From NCBI RefSeq assembly GCF_001653135.1, contig NZ_BDDS01000025.1, positions 1 to 55,516 of the forward strand: 55,516 nucleotides of DNA, read 5' to 3'. The notes under the pieces were generated by a model. The model saw nothing but the letters and a program-made list of their open reading frames with translations, made no database searches and was not told the origin of the DNA. Source of the stretch: Pseudoalteromonas neustonica (lineage in GTDB: Bacteria; Pseudomonadota; Gammaproteobacteria; Enterobacterales; Alteromonadaceae). Position numbers and translations under genes: made by a program. This document shows positions 27,761 through 35,723 of this stretch, piece after piece. Positions within the stretch are counted from its first letter, which is position 1. Every line of letters begins with the position of its first letter.

Positions 27761-28183
27761 TTATAATAAGTGAGATAAAGCCGGGTCTACGACTATACGA
27801 TTTTCCATGGCTGTCCGCCCTAATAACATTCTAAACTTCATACTTGCACGACTTGTTAAAGTCACCTCAATTGGCCAACTTTTATCTCCGGCATGAAGCA
27901 TTGTTTCAATAAAATAGCGTAACTCTCGCTGCCCACTTGAGCTTGTTACATACTTCATTTTTTTAACTTTAACGTCGCACTGTATTTTAGTGTGTTCGTC
28001 GTCTTGCAATGGCTGAGCAATAAACTTTACCCATTTCTCCCCATCGCGTTCATATTCTTCAATATTAAGAGCATGAATACATGAAGTACGGGCGCCCGTA
28101 TCAATCTTAGCTTTAATTTTATTTATGCCAAGTTCAGGTAAACTTAACCACTCACGCCAACCAACAATTATCTTTGCCGTCAT
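27761..28183 (-). CDS. rimB: RimB-type retropepsin-like protein (ATP-dependent zinc protease family)
   Basis: This is a 140-residue protein of the family annotated as ATP-dependent zinc protease (DUF785). The aspartyl-protease-like motif IDTGARTS is at about residues 28-35, and the second conserved part RMLLGRTAM near 118-127 fits a retropepsin fold. In Pseudomonas the rimA-rimB-rimK operon encodes a protease-like RimB that modulates RimK-dependent modification of S6. That link is used here for the name. It heads the operon rimB-rimK-deacylase and diverges from zntB. Confidence 0.8.
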   Translation of the reverse strand: MTAKIIVGWREWLSLPELGINKIKAKIDTGARTSCIHALNIEEYERDGEKWVKFIAQPLQDDEHTKIQCDVKVKKMKYVTSSSGQRELRYFIETMLHAGDKSWPIEVTLTSRASMKFRMLLGRTAMENRIVVDPALSHLL

Positions 28184-28333
28184 AAATGTGCCCTTTAATA
28201 AAAAAGTGTCTTATACGCTACACACACAAAAAGACCAATGAAATAATTTTATCTAATCAATCAATCGATTTGATTGACCTAATCAGCTCAATAGTCAACC
28301 ATATAAACAATACACTAATAATGAGAATTTACT

Positions 28334-29305
28334 ATGTTCGACGGTTTATTACATGCACTCATACTTGATGAGCAAGGCGGTTCACGTGCAATCGAAAGCA
28401 GTGCCGAACTTCACAATTGGCAGCCATCTCATGGGAAATTATGGGTGCATATGGATTATAGCCAAAGCGACGCTGTTGAATGGCTAAAAAGCTGTGATTT
28501 TTTAACTGATTACGAGCTAGAATCATTGACTGCAGAAGAAACTCGTCCTCGTATAGCGAGAGCGACAAATGGCTGTATGCTGTTTTTACGTGGTGTAAAT
28601 TTAAATCCGGCACAAAGCCCTGAGGACATGGTGTCTATTCGTTTGTTTATTAATGAAAATGTAGTAATAACAACACGCAAACGTAGATTGCTATCGGTGC
28701 AGGATATTCTTGCTTCATTACATGAAAATACTGGGCCAAGCAGTATTTCTGAATTAGTGTGTCAATTAGCGCAAAACCTTACGTCTCGTATGCAAGGCGT
28801 TATTGATGGTTTAGACGATACGTTAGATGTATTTGAAGATGAAATTGATGAACCTACCAAGCGTTTTGATAATCAAGGTTTGTCACAATTACGCCGCCAA
28901 TCAATTGGCCTAAAACGCTATATTAGACCGCAAAAAGAAGCACTGAGTACATTGATGGCAAATAAATATAGCTGGCTCAATGAAAACGATAAAGCGAAAC
29001 TAAACGAAACAACGAACATGCTTATTCGTTTTATTGAAGAGTTAGACAGCTCTATCGAGCGCGCGCAGATAATTCAACAAACGATTACCAACCAAATATC
29101 TGAGCAATTAAATCAACGTATGTATGTGATGTCGGTTGTCGCGGCTTTATTTTTACCTCTGGGGTTTTTAACTGGTTTGCTCGGCGTTAATGTTGGTGGT
29201 ATTCCAGGCACTGATAGCCCTTATGCCTTTAGCTTATTTGTGCTTTTTTTAGTTGTACTTACGAGCAGTATTGGTATTTACTTTAAAAATAAGAAATGGC
29301 TTTAA
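28334..29305 (+). CDS. zntB: ZntB-type CorA-family zinc transporter
   Basis: This is a 323-residue inner-membrane protein (E. coli ZntB 327). A long N-terminal cytoplasmic funnel includes VHMDYSQSDAVEWL and ETRPRIARATNGCMLFLRGVNLN. Two C-terminal helices follow (VMSVVAALFLPLGFLTGLLG and the last 20 residues). The signature loop is GVNVGGIPG rather than the GMN of magnesium CorA, which places it with ZntB. E. coli ZntB moves zinc with proton coupling. Transport direction here is not known. The last 23 bases overlap the rof-like gene on the other strand. Confidence 0.92.
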   Translation: MFDGLLHALILDEQGGSRAIESSAELHNWQPSHGKLWVHMDYSQSDAVEWLKSCDFLTDYELESLTAEETRPRIARATNGCMLFLRGVNLNPAQSPEDMVSIRLFINENVVITTRKRRLLSVQDILASLHENTGPSSISELVCQLAQNLTSRMQGVIDGLDDTLDVFEDEIDEPTKRFDNQGLSQLRRQSIGLKRYIRPQKEALSTLMANKYSWLNENDKAKLNETTNMLIRFIEELDSSIERAQIIQQTITNQISEQLNQRMYVMSVVAALFLPLGFLTGLLGVNVGGIPGTDSPYAFSLFVLFLVVLTSSIGIYFKNKKWL

Positions 29306-29507
29306 TATGATCTAGGCGAACTCTTTGTTCGCCTTTTTCTTGATGTTCAATAAGTAAAAATTCACCTTCCCCTTTAAGGTTTAGTAAATTTTTAGCATTA
29401 CCTACTACCAGTGTATTATCCGTGGTAATTATTTTAACCATTGAAAAGTGCATACAAAACAATTCATATTGATCGTAATCACTGCATTTTATTGGTTGAT
29501 AAGTCAT
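29283..29507 (-). CDS. rof: Rho-binding antiterminator, Rof/YaeO family
   Basis: This is a 74-residue protein resembling E. coli Rof (84 residues): YQPIKCSDYDQYELFCMH corresponds to the family's YQPINCDDYD...EL...H opening. A Sm-like beta fold follows, ending EQRVRLDHIKAISYF, equivalent to the LRLDKI end of Rof. Rof binds Rho and blocks RNA loading, reducing Rho-dependent termination. The gene converges on zntB and overlaps its 3' end by 23 bases, so expression of the two may interfere. The call rests on these two motifs and the length. Confidence 0.82.
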   Translation of the reverse strand: MTYQPIKCSDYDQYELFCMHFSMVKIITTDNTLVVGNAKNLLNLKGEGEFLLIEHQEKGEQRVRLDHIKAISYF

Positions 29508-29572
29508 TGGCGTTAATCATTGATAAAACTAAAGTGTAGCAGGAAGAAAAAGAGAAGAAAAATAATAGCAAA

Positions 29573-29647
29573 TGGCGCTCTCGGTAGGGATCGAACCTAC
29601 AACTCAGCCTCCGGAGGGCCACGTGATATCCATTTCACCACGAGAGC
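29573..29647 (-). tRNA. tRNA-Arg (anticodon CCG)
   Basis: The reverse complement folds into a tRNA. The acceptor arm is GCTCTCG with CGAGAGC, and the D-arm has AAATGGATATCAC. The anticodon loop CTCCGGA gives anticodon CCG. The T-arm is TAGGTTCGATCCCTA. CCA is encoded at the 3' end. Two wobble pairs occur at the top of the anticodon stem. The tRNA reads the Arg codon CGG and stands alone. Confidence 0.95.
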
Positions 29648-29760
29648 ACATTTGTGCCGCCACACCAACTCGCGATATCAGTGCTTAGGCATCAGCAATA
29701 ATAAAGGCATCTGCAACTAAATGCTAGCTTCTATCGCCTATATGCCTATTAATTCAGCAA

Positions 29761-29790
29761 ATTATAATAAATTGCTTCACAAGCAAGCAA
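29761..29790 (-). promoter_or_regulatory. Candidate promoter for tRNA-Arg
   Basis: On the minus strand TTGCTT (29785-29790) and TATAAT (29761-29766) are 18 bases apart. They lie about 110 bases upstream of the mature tRNA end, so a long 5' leader would have to be removed. The gap from 29648 to 29902 otherwise shows only short GGCATC direct repeats. Confidence 0.4.
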
Positions 29791-29902
29791 AAAACAGCTA
29801 TTAAATTATACTTAGTAAAAATTAATAACCATTTTGCAACATATCTATACTAGAGACGTACTTATCAAGCACGTGTAAAAGGTTTAACAAGAGGAAGTAT
29901 TT

Positions 29903-30085
29903 ATGAGTTTAATGTCAACCGAGCAAGTCGCTGAATTTTTAGGTGTAAAAACAGAACGTGTTAAGCGCCTTGCGCGAGAAAGTTTGTTAATTTCAAAATC
30001 AGTCGATGAGAACGGTGAGCCTTTATTTGATTCTGATGAAGTCACTAAATATAAAGAACTTGCAGCACGCTTTGGTGGTCTTTAG
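29903..30085 (+). CDS. Small MerR/excisionase-like helix-turn-helix protein
   Basis: This is a 60-residue protein with an N-terminal HTH (MSTEQVAEFLGVKTERVKRLARE) and a short wing-like second half ending in helix DSDEVTKYKELAARFGGL. The fold resembles the MerR/Xis-type DNA-binding domain. GAGG stands before the ATG, and a second in-frame ATG four codons in is possible. It has no partner domain. Its neighbours are tRNA-Arg and, converging with a 4-base overlap, the kinase gene. No integrase is nearby, so a phage excisionase role is not supported. Function unknown. Confidence 0.7.
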   Translation: MSLMSTEQVAEFLGVKTERVKRLARESLLISKSVDENGEPLFDSDEVTKYKELAARFGGL

Positions 30086-30891
30086 GGCTTACTAAAGCGT
30101 AAATTAATTAAACGGTCTAATTGCGTACGTAAAACGGTTACCTTATCACCCACCGAACGTGCGCTATACCAAAGAATACATAACAGCAAAAATATTAATT
30201 GGTAGCACTCAAGCTTTCTAACCGATACTGTAAATCGATGTTGTATAGGCAACGATCGCTGATACGTCTCGAGTAAACCTACCTTCTCAACTGGATCAAG
30301 CTCACAACTGACTACAATCGCGGCTAAATCAAAGTATACGTCATTGGTCTTCGCGTATTCAAAATCAATTAAAAACATTCCATAGGGGTTTTCTATAATG
30401 TTTTCTTTAACTAAATCATTATGACAAAAACCACTATCACGTGGAAATAGTTCAACCTGTGACAACGTTTGCTCAATGATAATTTTATAATGTTGATAAA
30501 GTGAGGTATCACGATAGTGATCAAGCTCTTGTTTGATGTCCATAGGTAACGTAACGACTTGATGGTGATGTAAAGCGACCAATTTATTTATTAACTCAGG
30601 GGTATAATTATTATTGGTGATAGCGCCTTCAATATACTCAAAAATAGCAAATTGGTTAATTTCATCTACCCATAAAAGCTCAGGGCACACCTGCTTTTTG
30701 GCAAATAAAGCTTGCGCCGACAAGCCGACGGTAGGCCAATGTTCACGGTAAAACTTTAGCAAATAAGCATGTTGCTTGGTACGTACTAGAAAGTTGTCGT
30801 TACTTAAGCCGTTATGAAGACGCTCAATACTGAATATTTTTAATCGAGAATTAAAAGCGGCAAAAATACCGCTAATTTCATTATCAGTCAT
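30082..30891 (-). CDS. APH-family kinase, probable thiamine or choline-type kinase
   Basis: This is a 269-residue aminoglycoside/choline-kinase-fold phosphotransferase. The ATP-binding strands are early (LSNDNFLVRTKQHAYLLKFYR). The catalytic loop is CHNDLVKENII near residue 155 and the metal-binding motif is LIDFEYAKTNDVYFDLA near 175. E. coli ThiK (YcfN) belongs to this fold. Context points to thiamine: a PnuC-type transporter lies 8 bases upstream and a YkoF-like protein before that. Choline/ethanolamine kinase activity is the alternative. AAGGAGCTGT is an excellent ribosome site. Confidence 0.72.
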   Translation of the reverse strand: MTDNEISGIFAAFNSRLKIFSIERLHNGLSNDNFLVRTKQHAYLLKFYREHWPTVGLSAQALFAKKQVCPELLWVDEINQFAIFEYIEGAITNNNYTPELINKLVALHHHQVVTLPMDIKQELDHYRDTSLYQHYKIIIEQTLSQVELFPRDSGFCHNDLVKENIIENPYGMFLIDFEYAKTNDVYFDLAAIVVSCELDPVEKVGLLETYQRSLPIQHRFTVSVRKLECYQLIFLLLCILWYSARSVGDKVTVLRTQLDRLINLRFSKP

Positions 30892-30899
30892 ACAGCTCC

Positions 30900-31523
30900 T
30901 TATAATTGCGCTAAGGGTTTGGCTTGATTTTGTTCATATTCTTCGTACCAGGTTTTAAACCCCCACACAGCCATAATGGTATAAAATACAAATAATGCTA
31001 ATGTTGGGTAGTAGCCTTTCTCGTAATATAAATACATCGAAGCTGTATCAATAACTATCCAATACAACCAATTTTCGAGTACTTTTTTAGCAACTAAGTA
31101 AGTTGTTACCACAGCAAAACAGGTAGTAAAGCTATCTAAATAAGCAAAATCTGCATGGGTGTAATTAGTCATAACATAGCCCAGTATTACTGCAACGATT
31201 GAAGTCGCTACAATAATCACTAAGTGCTGATTTAGCGTCCATGAAGTAATCACTAACTCACGTAAGTTGTCCCCCCCTCTACGCCAGGCTATCCAGCCAT
31301 ATACTGCCATATACATATAATAAAAATGTAGCAGTGACTCCATTAACAAGGCACCATTCCAATACATTATTGTATAAATAAATGTGCTTAAGAATGCAGC
31401 AGGCCAACACCAAAGGTTCTCTTTTATTGCTAACAATAAATACGCCATTGAGAGTGCTACGGCTATATATTCCCAATACGACATCGCGGTAAACCCTGCG
31501 AGCGTTTGTGTTATAAATTCCAT
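30900..31523 (-). CDS. PnuC-family transporter, probable PnuT (thiamine)
   Basis: This is a 207-residue membrane protein with about seven helices. PnuC features include ENLWCWPAAFLSTFIYTIMYW, LLMESLLHFYYMYMAVYGWIAW and the ENWLYWIVIDTASMYLYYEK segment, which aligns with the substrate-binding region. PnuC proteins are facilitators that rely on a cytoplasmic kinase to trap substrate. PnuC takes nicotinamide riboside and PnuT takes thiamine. The adjacent kinase and YkoF-like protein favour thiamine. There is no NadR or NrtR gene nearby. Start ATG has GGA upstream. Confidence 0.78.
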   Translation of the reverse strand: MEFITQTLAGFTAMSYWEYIAVALSMAYLLLAIKENLWCWPAAFLSTFIYTIMYWNGALLMESLLHFYYMYMAVYGWIAWRRGGDNLRELVITSWTLNQHLVIIVATSIVAVILGYVMTNYTHADFAYLDSFTTCFAVVTTYLVAKKVLENWLYWIVIDTASMYLYYEKGYYPTLALFVFYTIMAVWGFKTWYEEYEQNQAKPLAQL

Positions 31524-31541
31524 AATTGATCCGTTTAGACT

Positions 31542-31796
31542 TTAAAGTTCAGGAGAGAGATCACCATTTAGAAATTTACAAACAAAAATAGCCTTACCAA
31601 ACTCTTCGTATGAACGTTTTATCTCTGTATTTAACACTGACATTACCAAATCGTAATCACCAAAAATCTGTGTTGATAGCGTATTTGTTATTACTTTTAA
31701 ATCATCATATTCATTTAAACGATCAATAAAACCTTTAATAAATGGAATATAATCTTGATGAAGTGGGTATTTACTGATCTCTACTGATAATTTCAT
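31542..31796 (-). CDS. YkoF-like thiamine/hydroxymethylpyrimidine-binding protein
   Basis: This is an 84-residue protein with no signal peptide. VEISKYPLHQDYIPFIKGFI, LKVITNTLSTQIFGDYDLVM and AIFVCKFLNGDL match the ferredoxin-like YkoF/MTH1187 family, which bind thiamine or its pyrimidine. Being single-domain it probably forms a dimer or tetramer. It heads a three-gene run with the PnuC-type transporter 18 bases downstream. AAGGA precedes the ATG. No TPP riboswitch is visible in the 132 bases upstream. Confidence 0.68.
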   Translation of the reverse strand: MKLSVEISKYPLHQDYIPFIKGFIDRLNEYDDLKVITNTLSTQIFGDYDLVMSVLNTEIKRSYEEFGKAIFVCKFLNGDLSPEL

Positions 31797-31928
31797 GATA
31801 ATCCTTGATATTAACGACGAAAATTATAACTATTGTAACGTGACCCCAGACACAAGTCATTCAAAGGTAGAGTGGATGTAAAAGAAGGTGTAAAATCACT
31901 GTAATTTAATTCCGTTTACGAGTTTCTC

Positions 31929-32168
31929 ATGGCACGACGCATTACTTACAAATTTAAAGATCAACCTCGCGAAATTAATTTTGCAAAAGATAAATACCAC
32001 GATATGTATCAAGCGATTGCAGCTGCTGAAGGTATTGATTTAACTAACTACCTCAGCATGGTTCAGCAAATTGAAATGACATCGAAAGGCTCAGCGTCTG
32101 TCCGTAACTTTCGTGATCAAGAGTTTGCACGTATGGGATTTAGCGATGTGTACTTTATTAAAGAGTAG
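31929..32168 (+). CDS. Small conserved protein, DUF2960-like
   Basis: This is a 79-residue basic soluble protein starting MARRITYKFKDQPREINFAKDKYHDMYQ-type sequence, with VRNFRDQEFARMGF in the second half. I associate it with DUF2960, a short family of Vibrio, Shewanella and Pseudoalteromonas, from memory. No function is known. It stands alone between the thiamine operon and alr. Its last five codons and stop lie inside a perfect 16-base tandem duplication. Confidence 0.65.
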   Translation: MARRITYKFKDQPREINFAKDKYHDMYQAIAAAEGIDLTNYLSMVQQIEMTSKGSASVRNFRDQEFARMGFSDVYFIKE

Positions 32169-32188
32169 CTATATTAAAGAGTAGCTAT
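32157..32188. repeat. 16-bp tandem duplication over a stop codon
   Basis: ATTAAAGAGTAGCTAT occurs twice without a gap (32157-32172 and 32173-32188). The first copy contains the stop of the DUF2960-like gene. The second copy also forms the left arm of a hairpin (AGAGTAGC/GCTACTCT) ending near 32202, which could serve as a terminator arm for either convergent gene. Confidence 0.85.
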
Positions 32189-32196
32189 AAATTTCG

Positions 32197-33276
32197 CTAC
32201 TCTAGGTATTCATAGCTGACACGAGGGGTAATATTACAGAGTAACTCGTAAGGAATTGTCGTAGCACATTGGGCGACTTCTTCAACGGGTAACTCTGGGC
32301 CCCACATCTCGACTTCATCGCCTACTTTAATGCCAGCGGTGTTTTCACCAATGTCCACACTGATCATATCCATTGAGACACTTCCTGCGATAGGGTAACG
32401 TTTAGAGCCTATTACCACAGGCGTCCCTTGCTTTGCATGGCGCGGATATCCATCACCATATCCCATTGCAACCACAGCAAGCTTAGTGGCCTTAGTGCTT
32501 TGCCAGCGCCCGCCATATCCTACACATTGCTGCGCATCCACATCACGAATTGCTATTACTTTAGTGGTTAAACGCATCACAGGCTTTAATCCATGTTCTT
32601 TACCTGTCGCATTAAGCATTGGCGATACGCCATACATCATTAAACCTGGACGTACCCATTCACCATGACCGGCAGGCCACGCAATAATACCCGCTGAATT
32701 TGATAAACAATGCGCTTGTTGTTTACCTTGTACTAAAGAGTCAAATAAGGCAATTTGCGCAGCTGTTTTTGGATCTTGTAGATCATCAGCGCAAGAAAAG
32801 TGTGTCATCAAATTGATTGTATCTTTAGCATTACTCGTTGCTTGCAAGCGCTGGTAAAAATCATTGAGTTGCGCAGGCGCAATGCCAAGACGGTGCATAC
32901 CGGTATTAATTTTTAACCAGCAACTAATTGGCTCATCAAGGCTTGCCTCTTCAAGTGCTTTAAGCTGATTTTCATCATGAATAATAGTTTGAAAGTTATT
33001 AGCCAATAAAATAGGTAAGTCATCTTGATGAAAAAAACCTTCGAGCAATACAATTGGCTTAGTTAACCCACCCGCTCTAAGTGCTAAAGCTTCATCAATG
33101 CGCGCAACAGCAAACGCATCAGCATCATTAAGATGCTGCGCTATTTTTACTAAACCATGTCCATAAGCATTGGCTTTTAATACCGCCATGACCTTACTTT
33201 TCGGCGCAAACTTGCGCACTTGCGCTAAGTTATCTGCAAGTGCTGTTAAGTTGATTTGAGCAATAGCTAAACGCAT
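32197..33276 (-). CDS. alr: Alanine racemase
   Basis: Alr interconverts L- and D-alanine with PLP, supplying D-alanine for peptidoglycan. It has 359 residues, as in E. coli. The PLP lysine is in MAVLKANAYGHGL at about residue 34, and the second-base tyrosine region is GYGDGYPRHAKQGTP. SVSMDMISVDIG and the terminal ELLCNITPRVSY are typical. The ATG overlaps the region just after the dnaB stop (1 base between), so dnaB-alr are translationally linked, a common gammaproteobacterial pair. Confidence 0.97.
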   Translation of the reverse strand: MRLAIAQINLTALADNLAQVRKFAPKSKVMAVLKANAYGHGLVKIAQHLNDADAFAVARIDEALALRAGGLTKPIVLLEGFFHQDDLPILLANNFQTIIHDENQLKALEEASLDEPISCWLKINTGMHRLGIAPAQLNDFYQRLQATSNAKDTINLMTHFSCADDLQDPKTAAQIALFDSLVQGKQQAHCLSNSAGIIAWPAGHGEWVRPGLMMYGVSPMLNATGKEHGLKPVMRLTTKVIAIRDVDAQQCVGYGGRWQSTKATKLAVVAMGYGDGYPRHAKQGTPVVIGSKRYPIAGSVSMDMISVDIGENTAGIKVGDEVEMWGPELPVEEVAQCATTIPYELLCNITPRVSYEYLE

Positions 33277-33277
33277 A

Positions 33278-34657
33278 TTAATATTCGTCGTCTACCGCAG
33301 GCCCAGCGTAATTATCAAAACGCGAGAACTGACCTTGGAAGGTTAGCCGCACCTTACCAATTGGGCCGTTACGTTGTTTACCTATGATGATTTCAGCAAT
33401 ACCTTTGTCTGTACTGTCTTCGTTATAGACTTCATCACGGTAAATAAACATGATTAAATCGGCATCCTGCTCGATAGAGCCTGATTCACGTAAGTCAGAG
33501 TTAATTGGACGTTTATCAGCACGTTGCTCTAGGGTACGGTTAAGCTGAGACAGTGCTACCACAGGGCATTTCAATTCTTTTGCTAATGACTTGAGTGAAC
33601 GTGAAATTTCAGCAATCTCTAAGGTACGATTGTCCGACAAACTTGGTACACGCATAAGTTGTAAGTAATCCACCATGATCATACTGATACCGCCATGATC
33701 ACGCGCAATACGACGTGCACGTGAACGTACATCAGTTGGTGTTAAGCCTGATGCATCATCGACAAACATTTTACCTTTTTCCATGAGCAGTCCCATGGTT
33801 GAAGATAACCGTGCCCAATCATCATCATCTAATTGACCAGTACGTACTTTGGTTTGGTTAATACGACCAAGCGATGCCAGCATCCTCATCATGATTTGCT
33901 CAGATGGCATTTCTAATGAGTAAATAAGTACTGGTTTATCTTGAGTCATCGCTGCATGTTCAGCTAAGTTCATCGCAAAGGTGGTTTTACCCATTGATGG
34001 ACGCGCTGCAACAATAATTAAATCTGATGGCTGTAAACCAGTCGTCATTTTATCTAGATCAGCGTAACCGGTGCTTACCCCTGTCACACCATCTTGTGGT
34101 GACTGGTATAGCTCTTCGATTTTATCGACAGTTTTTTCTAATATGCTGTGGATACTTTGCGGGCCATCGTTGCTTTTTGTGCGTTGCTCAGCAATTTTAA
34201 AAACTTTACTCTCTGCAAAATCAAGTAAGTCATGACTGGTGCGCCCTTCAGGGTTAAAACCAGCTTCGGCGATTTCATTGGCAACACCTATCATTTCACG
34301 TACTACAGCACGTTCGCGTACGATATTCGCATAAGCATCGATATTCGCCGCACTAGGAGTGTTTTTAGCAATCTCAGCTAAATAAGCAAAGCCGCCTATA
34401 CCGCTGAGTAAATTCTTTTTCTCTAAGCTCTCTGAGATGGTGATCAAATCGATTGGATCACCAATCTCGGCAAGCTCAACCATCGCTTCAAAAATAAGCT
34501 TGTGAGTACGTGTATAGAAATCTTGCGAAACGACTAATTCAGCAACACGGTCAAAGGCTTGATTATCAAGCATTAAGCCACCTAAAACAGATTGCTCTGC
34601 TTCAATGGAATGAGGAGGAACTTTAAGTGTGTCGACTTGTTTATCTGGTTTAGCCAT
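33278..34657 (-). CDS. dnaB: Replicative DNA helicase DnaB
   Basis: DnaB is the hexameric 5'-3' helicase of the replisome. The 459-residue protein (E. coli 471) has the N-terminal domain starting PPHSIEAEQSVLGGLMLDN, a linker, and the RecA-like core with Walker A ARPSMGKTTFAMN near 215-227. MVDYLQLMR is Walker B, and EISRSLKSLAKEL and QLNRTLEQRADKRP follow, the latter with the arginine-finger region. No intein is present. It is followed at once by alr. A hairpin at 34723-34745 separates it from the DUF4097 gene upstream. Confidence 0.97.
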   Translation of the reverse strand: MAKPDKQVDTLKVPPHSIEAEQSVLGGLMLDNQAFDRVAELVVSQDFYTRTHKLIFEAMVELAEIGDPIDLITISESLEKKNLLSGIGGFAYLAEIAKNTPSAANIDAYANIVRERAVVREMIGVANEIAEAGFNPEGRTSHDLLDFAESKVFKIAEQRTKSNDGPQSIHSILEKTVDKIEELYQSPQDGVTGVSTGYADLDKMTTGLQPSDLIIVAARPSMGKTTFAMNLAEHAAMTQDKPVLIYSLEMPSEQIMMRMLASLGRINQTKVRTGQLDDDDWARLSSTMGLLMEKGKMFVDDASGLTPTDVRSRARRIARDHGGISMIMVDYLQLMRVPSLSDNRTLEIAEISRSLKSLAKELKCPVVALSQLNRTLEQRADKRPINSDLRESGSIEQDADLIMFIYRDEVYNEDSTDKGIAEIIIGKQRNGPIGKVRLTFQGQFSRFDNYAGPAVDDEY

Positions 34658-34722
34658 AACTTCGCAATACTAAAATACAATTGCGTCTATTCTATCGACT
34701 TGGTAACGCTGTGCAAATAGCA

Positions 34723-34745
34723 AAGCGGGAATTCTTTTCCCGCTT
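34723..34745 (-). terminator. Hairpin after the DUF4097 gene
   Basis: AAGCGGGAA pairs with TTCCCGCTT around TTCTT, between the end of the sigma-factor operon and dnaB. Only a short T-run follows on the minus strand, so termination may be partial. Confidence 0.55.
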
Positions 34746-34770
34746 GCTACTTTTTAATTAAGTAGAATTG

Positions 34771-35712
34771 TTATTTTTTACGTAATTCAATTCGCCCACT
34801 GATGGTATCTATTTCAATATCTCCATCACCACCATTAATTGAAAACTCCAATTCACTTGATGGGCCGTATTTTGCTTTTTTAACTTTATCATTACTCAAT
34901 TCATTGACGATTTTACCATTAGCATGTGCTTCAATTTCAAATCGTGCTGAGACATTCGCAGGAAAGAAAAACTCGGCATCACCACTAACAGACTCATAGG
35001 TTATTTGTGCACCTTTGATTAACTCATTAATCCGCACTTCGCTTTCACCATTTACGGTATTAATACGCAAACTTTTTAGTTTATCAAACGTAAAATCTAT
35101 ATCACCGTTTACATTCTCTAAACGCACATCTTGCGCGCGGGTTGTTGATTTTATATCGCCATTGACCGCTGTAAACCTTAATGTGCCTTGAGAGTTTTTA
35201 TCGTTAATTTCACCGTTTACAGTTTCAAAGCGAATATCGCCATTAAGATCTTGCGCACTAACGTCGCCATTAACCGTGTCAAAGCTCAAGTCACCACTGA
35301 GACTTTGCACATTGATATCGCCATTGACCGTATCTATCTCAGCGCCCGCGTGTAAATCTTTGGCGCTAATAGTGACATTAACACCTGCGAACTCAAGTTC
35401 ACTTGTTTTCGGCATATAGATAGTCAGTTTAGAGCCATCACCACTGTTCCAGCCATTGTTGACGTTCCGTGGCATTTTTACAATAAACTCAATCCGCCCA
35501 TTGCTATTTTCTAACCTGTACCCATTGGCCTTATCATCCAGCTCACCTTCTATTTTAAGTTGCGCTTTATCCCACCCTTCGATGCGAATGTCACCTCGTT
35601 GATTTTCAATAAATACACGCTTGTTTACAGGGACATCAACTATTTCATTGATCTTTTGACCTGCTAATGCTGATAAGGGTAATACACTTAATAATAAACA
35701 TAATACTTTCAT
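34771..35712 (-). CDS. Secreted DUF4097-type beta-helix protein
   Basis: This is a 313-residue exported protein. The signal peptide is MKVLCLLLSVLPLSALAG. The mature part is built of repeated 20-24-residue beta rungs carrying TVNGDI/VNGD turns (at least six between about residues 130 and 240), typical of DUF4097. It probably forms a right-handed beta solenoid in the periplasm or at the outer membrane. Function is unknown. I chose the ATG at 35712 because AGGAG lies 8 bases upstream. Third gene of the ECF sigma operon, directly behind the anti-sigma-like gene, so it may be the sensed or regulated product. Confidence 0.8.
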   Translation of the reverse strand: MKVLCLLLSVLPLSALAGQKINEIVDVPVNKRVFIENQRGDIRIEGWDKAQLKIEGELDDKANGYRLENSNGRIEFIVKMPRNVNNGWNSGDGSKLTIYMPKTSELEFAGVNVTISAKDLHAGAEIDTVNGDINVQSLSGDLSFDTVNGDVSAQDLNGDIRFETVNGEINDKNSQGTLRFTAVNGDIKSTTRAQDVRLENVNGDIDFTFDKLKSLRINTVNGESEVRINELIKGAQITYESVSGDAEFFFPANVSARFEIEAHANGKIVNELSNDKVKKAKYGPSSELEFSINGGDGDIEIDTISGRIELRKK

Positions 35713-35723
35713 AATAGGGACTC

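Noticed and set aside
29520..29720. Open frame running across tRNA-Arg
   Set aside because: The tRNA is unambiguous and explains the sequence.
29573..30085. Prophage or island attachment site at tRNA-Arg
   Set aside because: There is no integrase, no second copy of the tRNA 3' end and the neighbours are ordinary chromosomal genes.
31797..31928. TPP riboswitch before the thiamine-type operon
   Set aside because: The conserved CUGAGA and ACCUGA parts of the THI box are not present on the minus strand.
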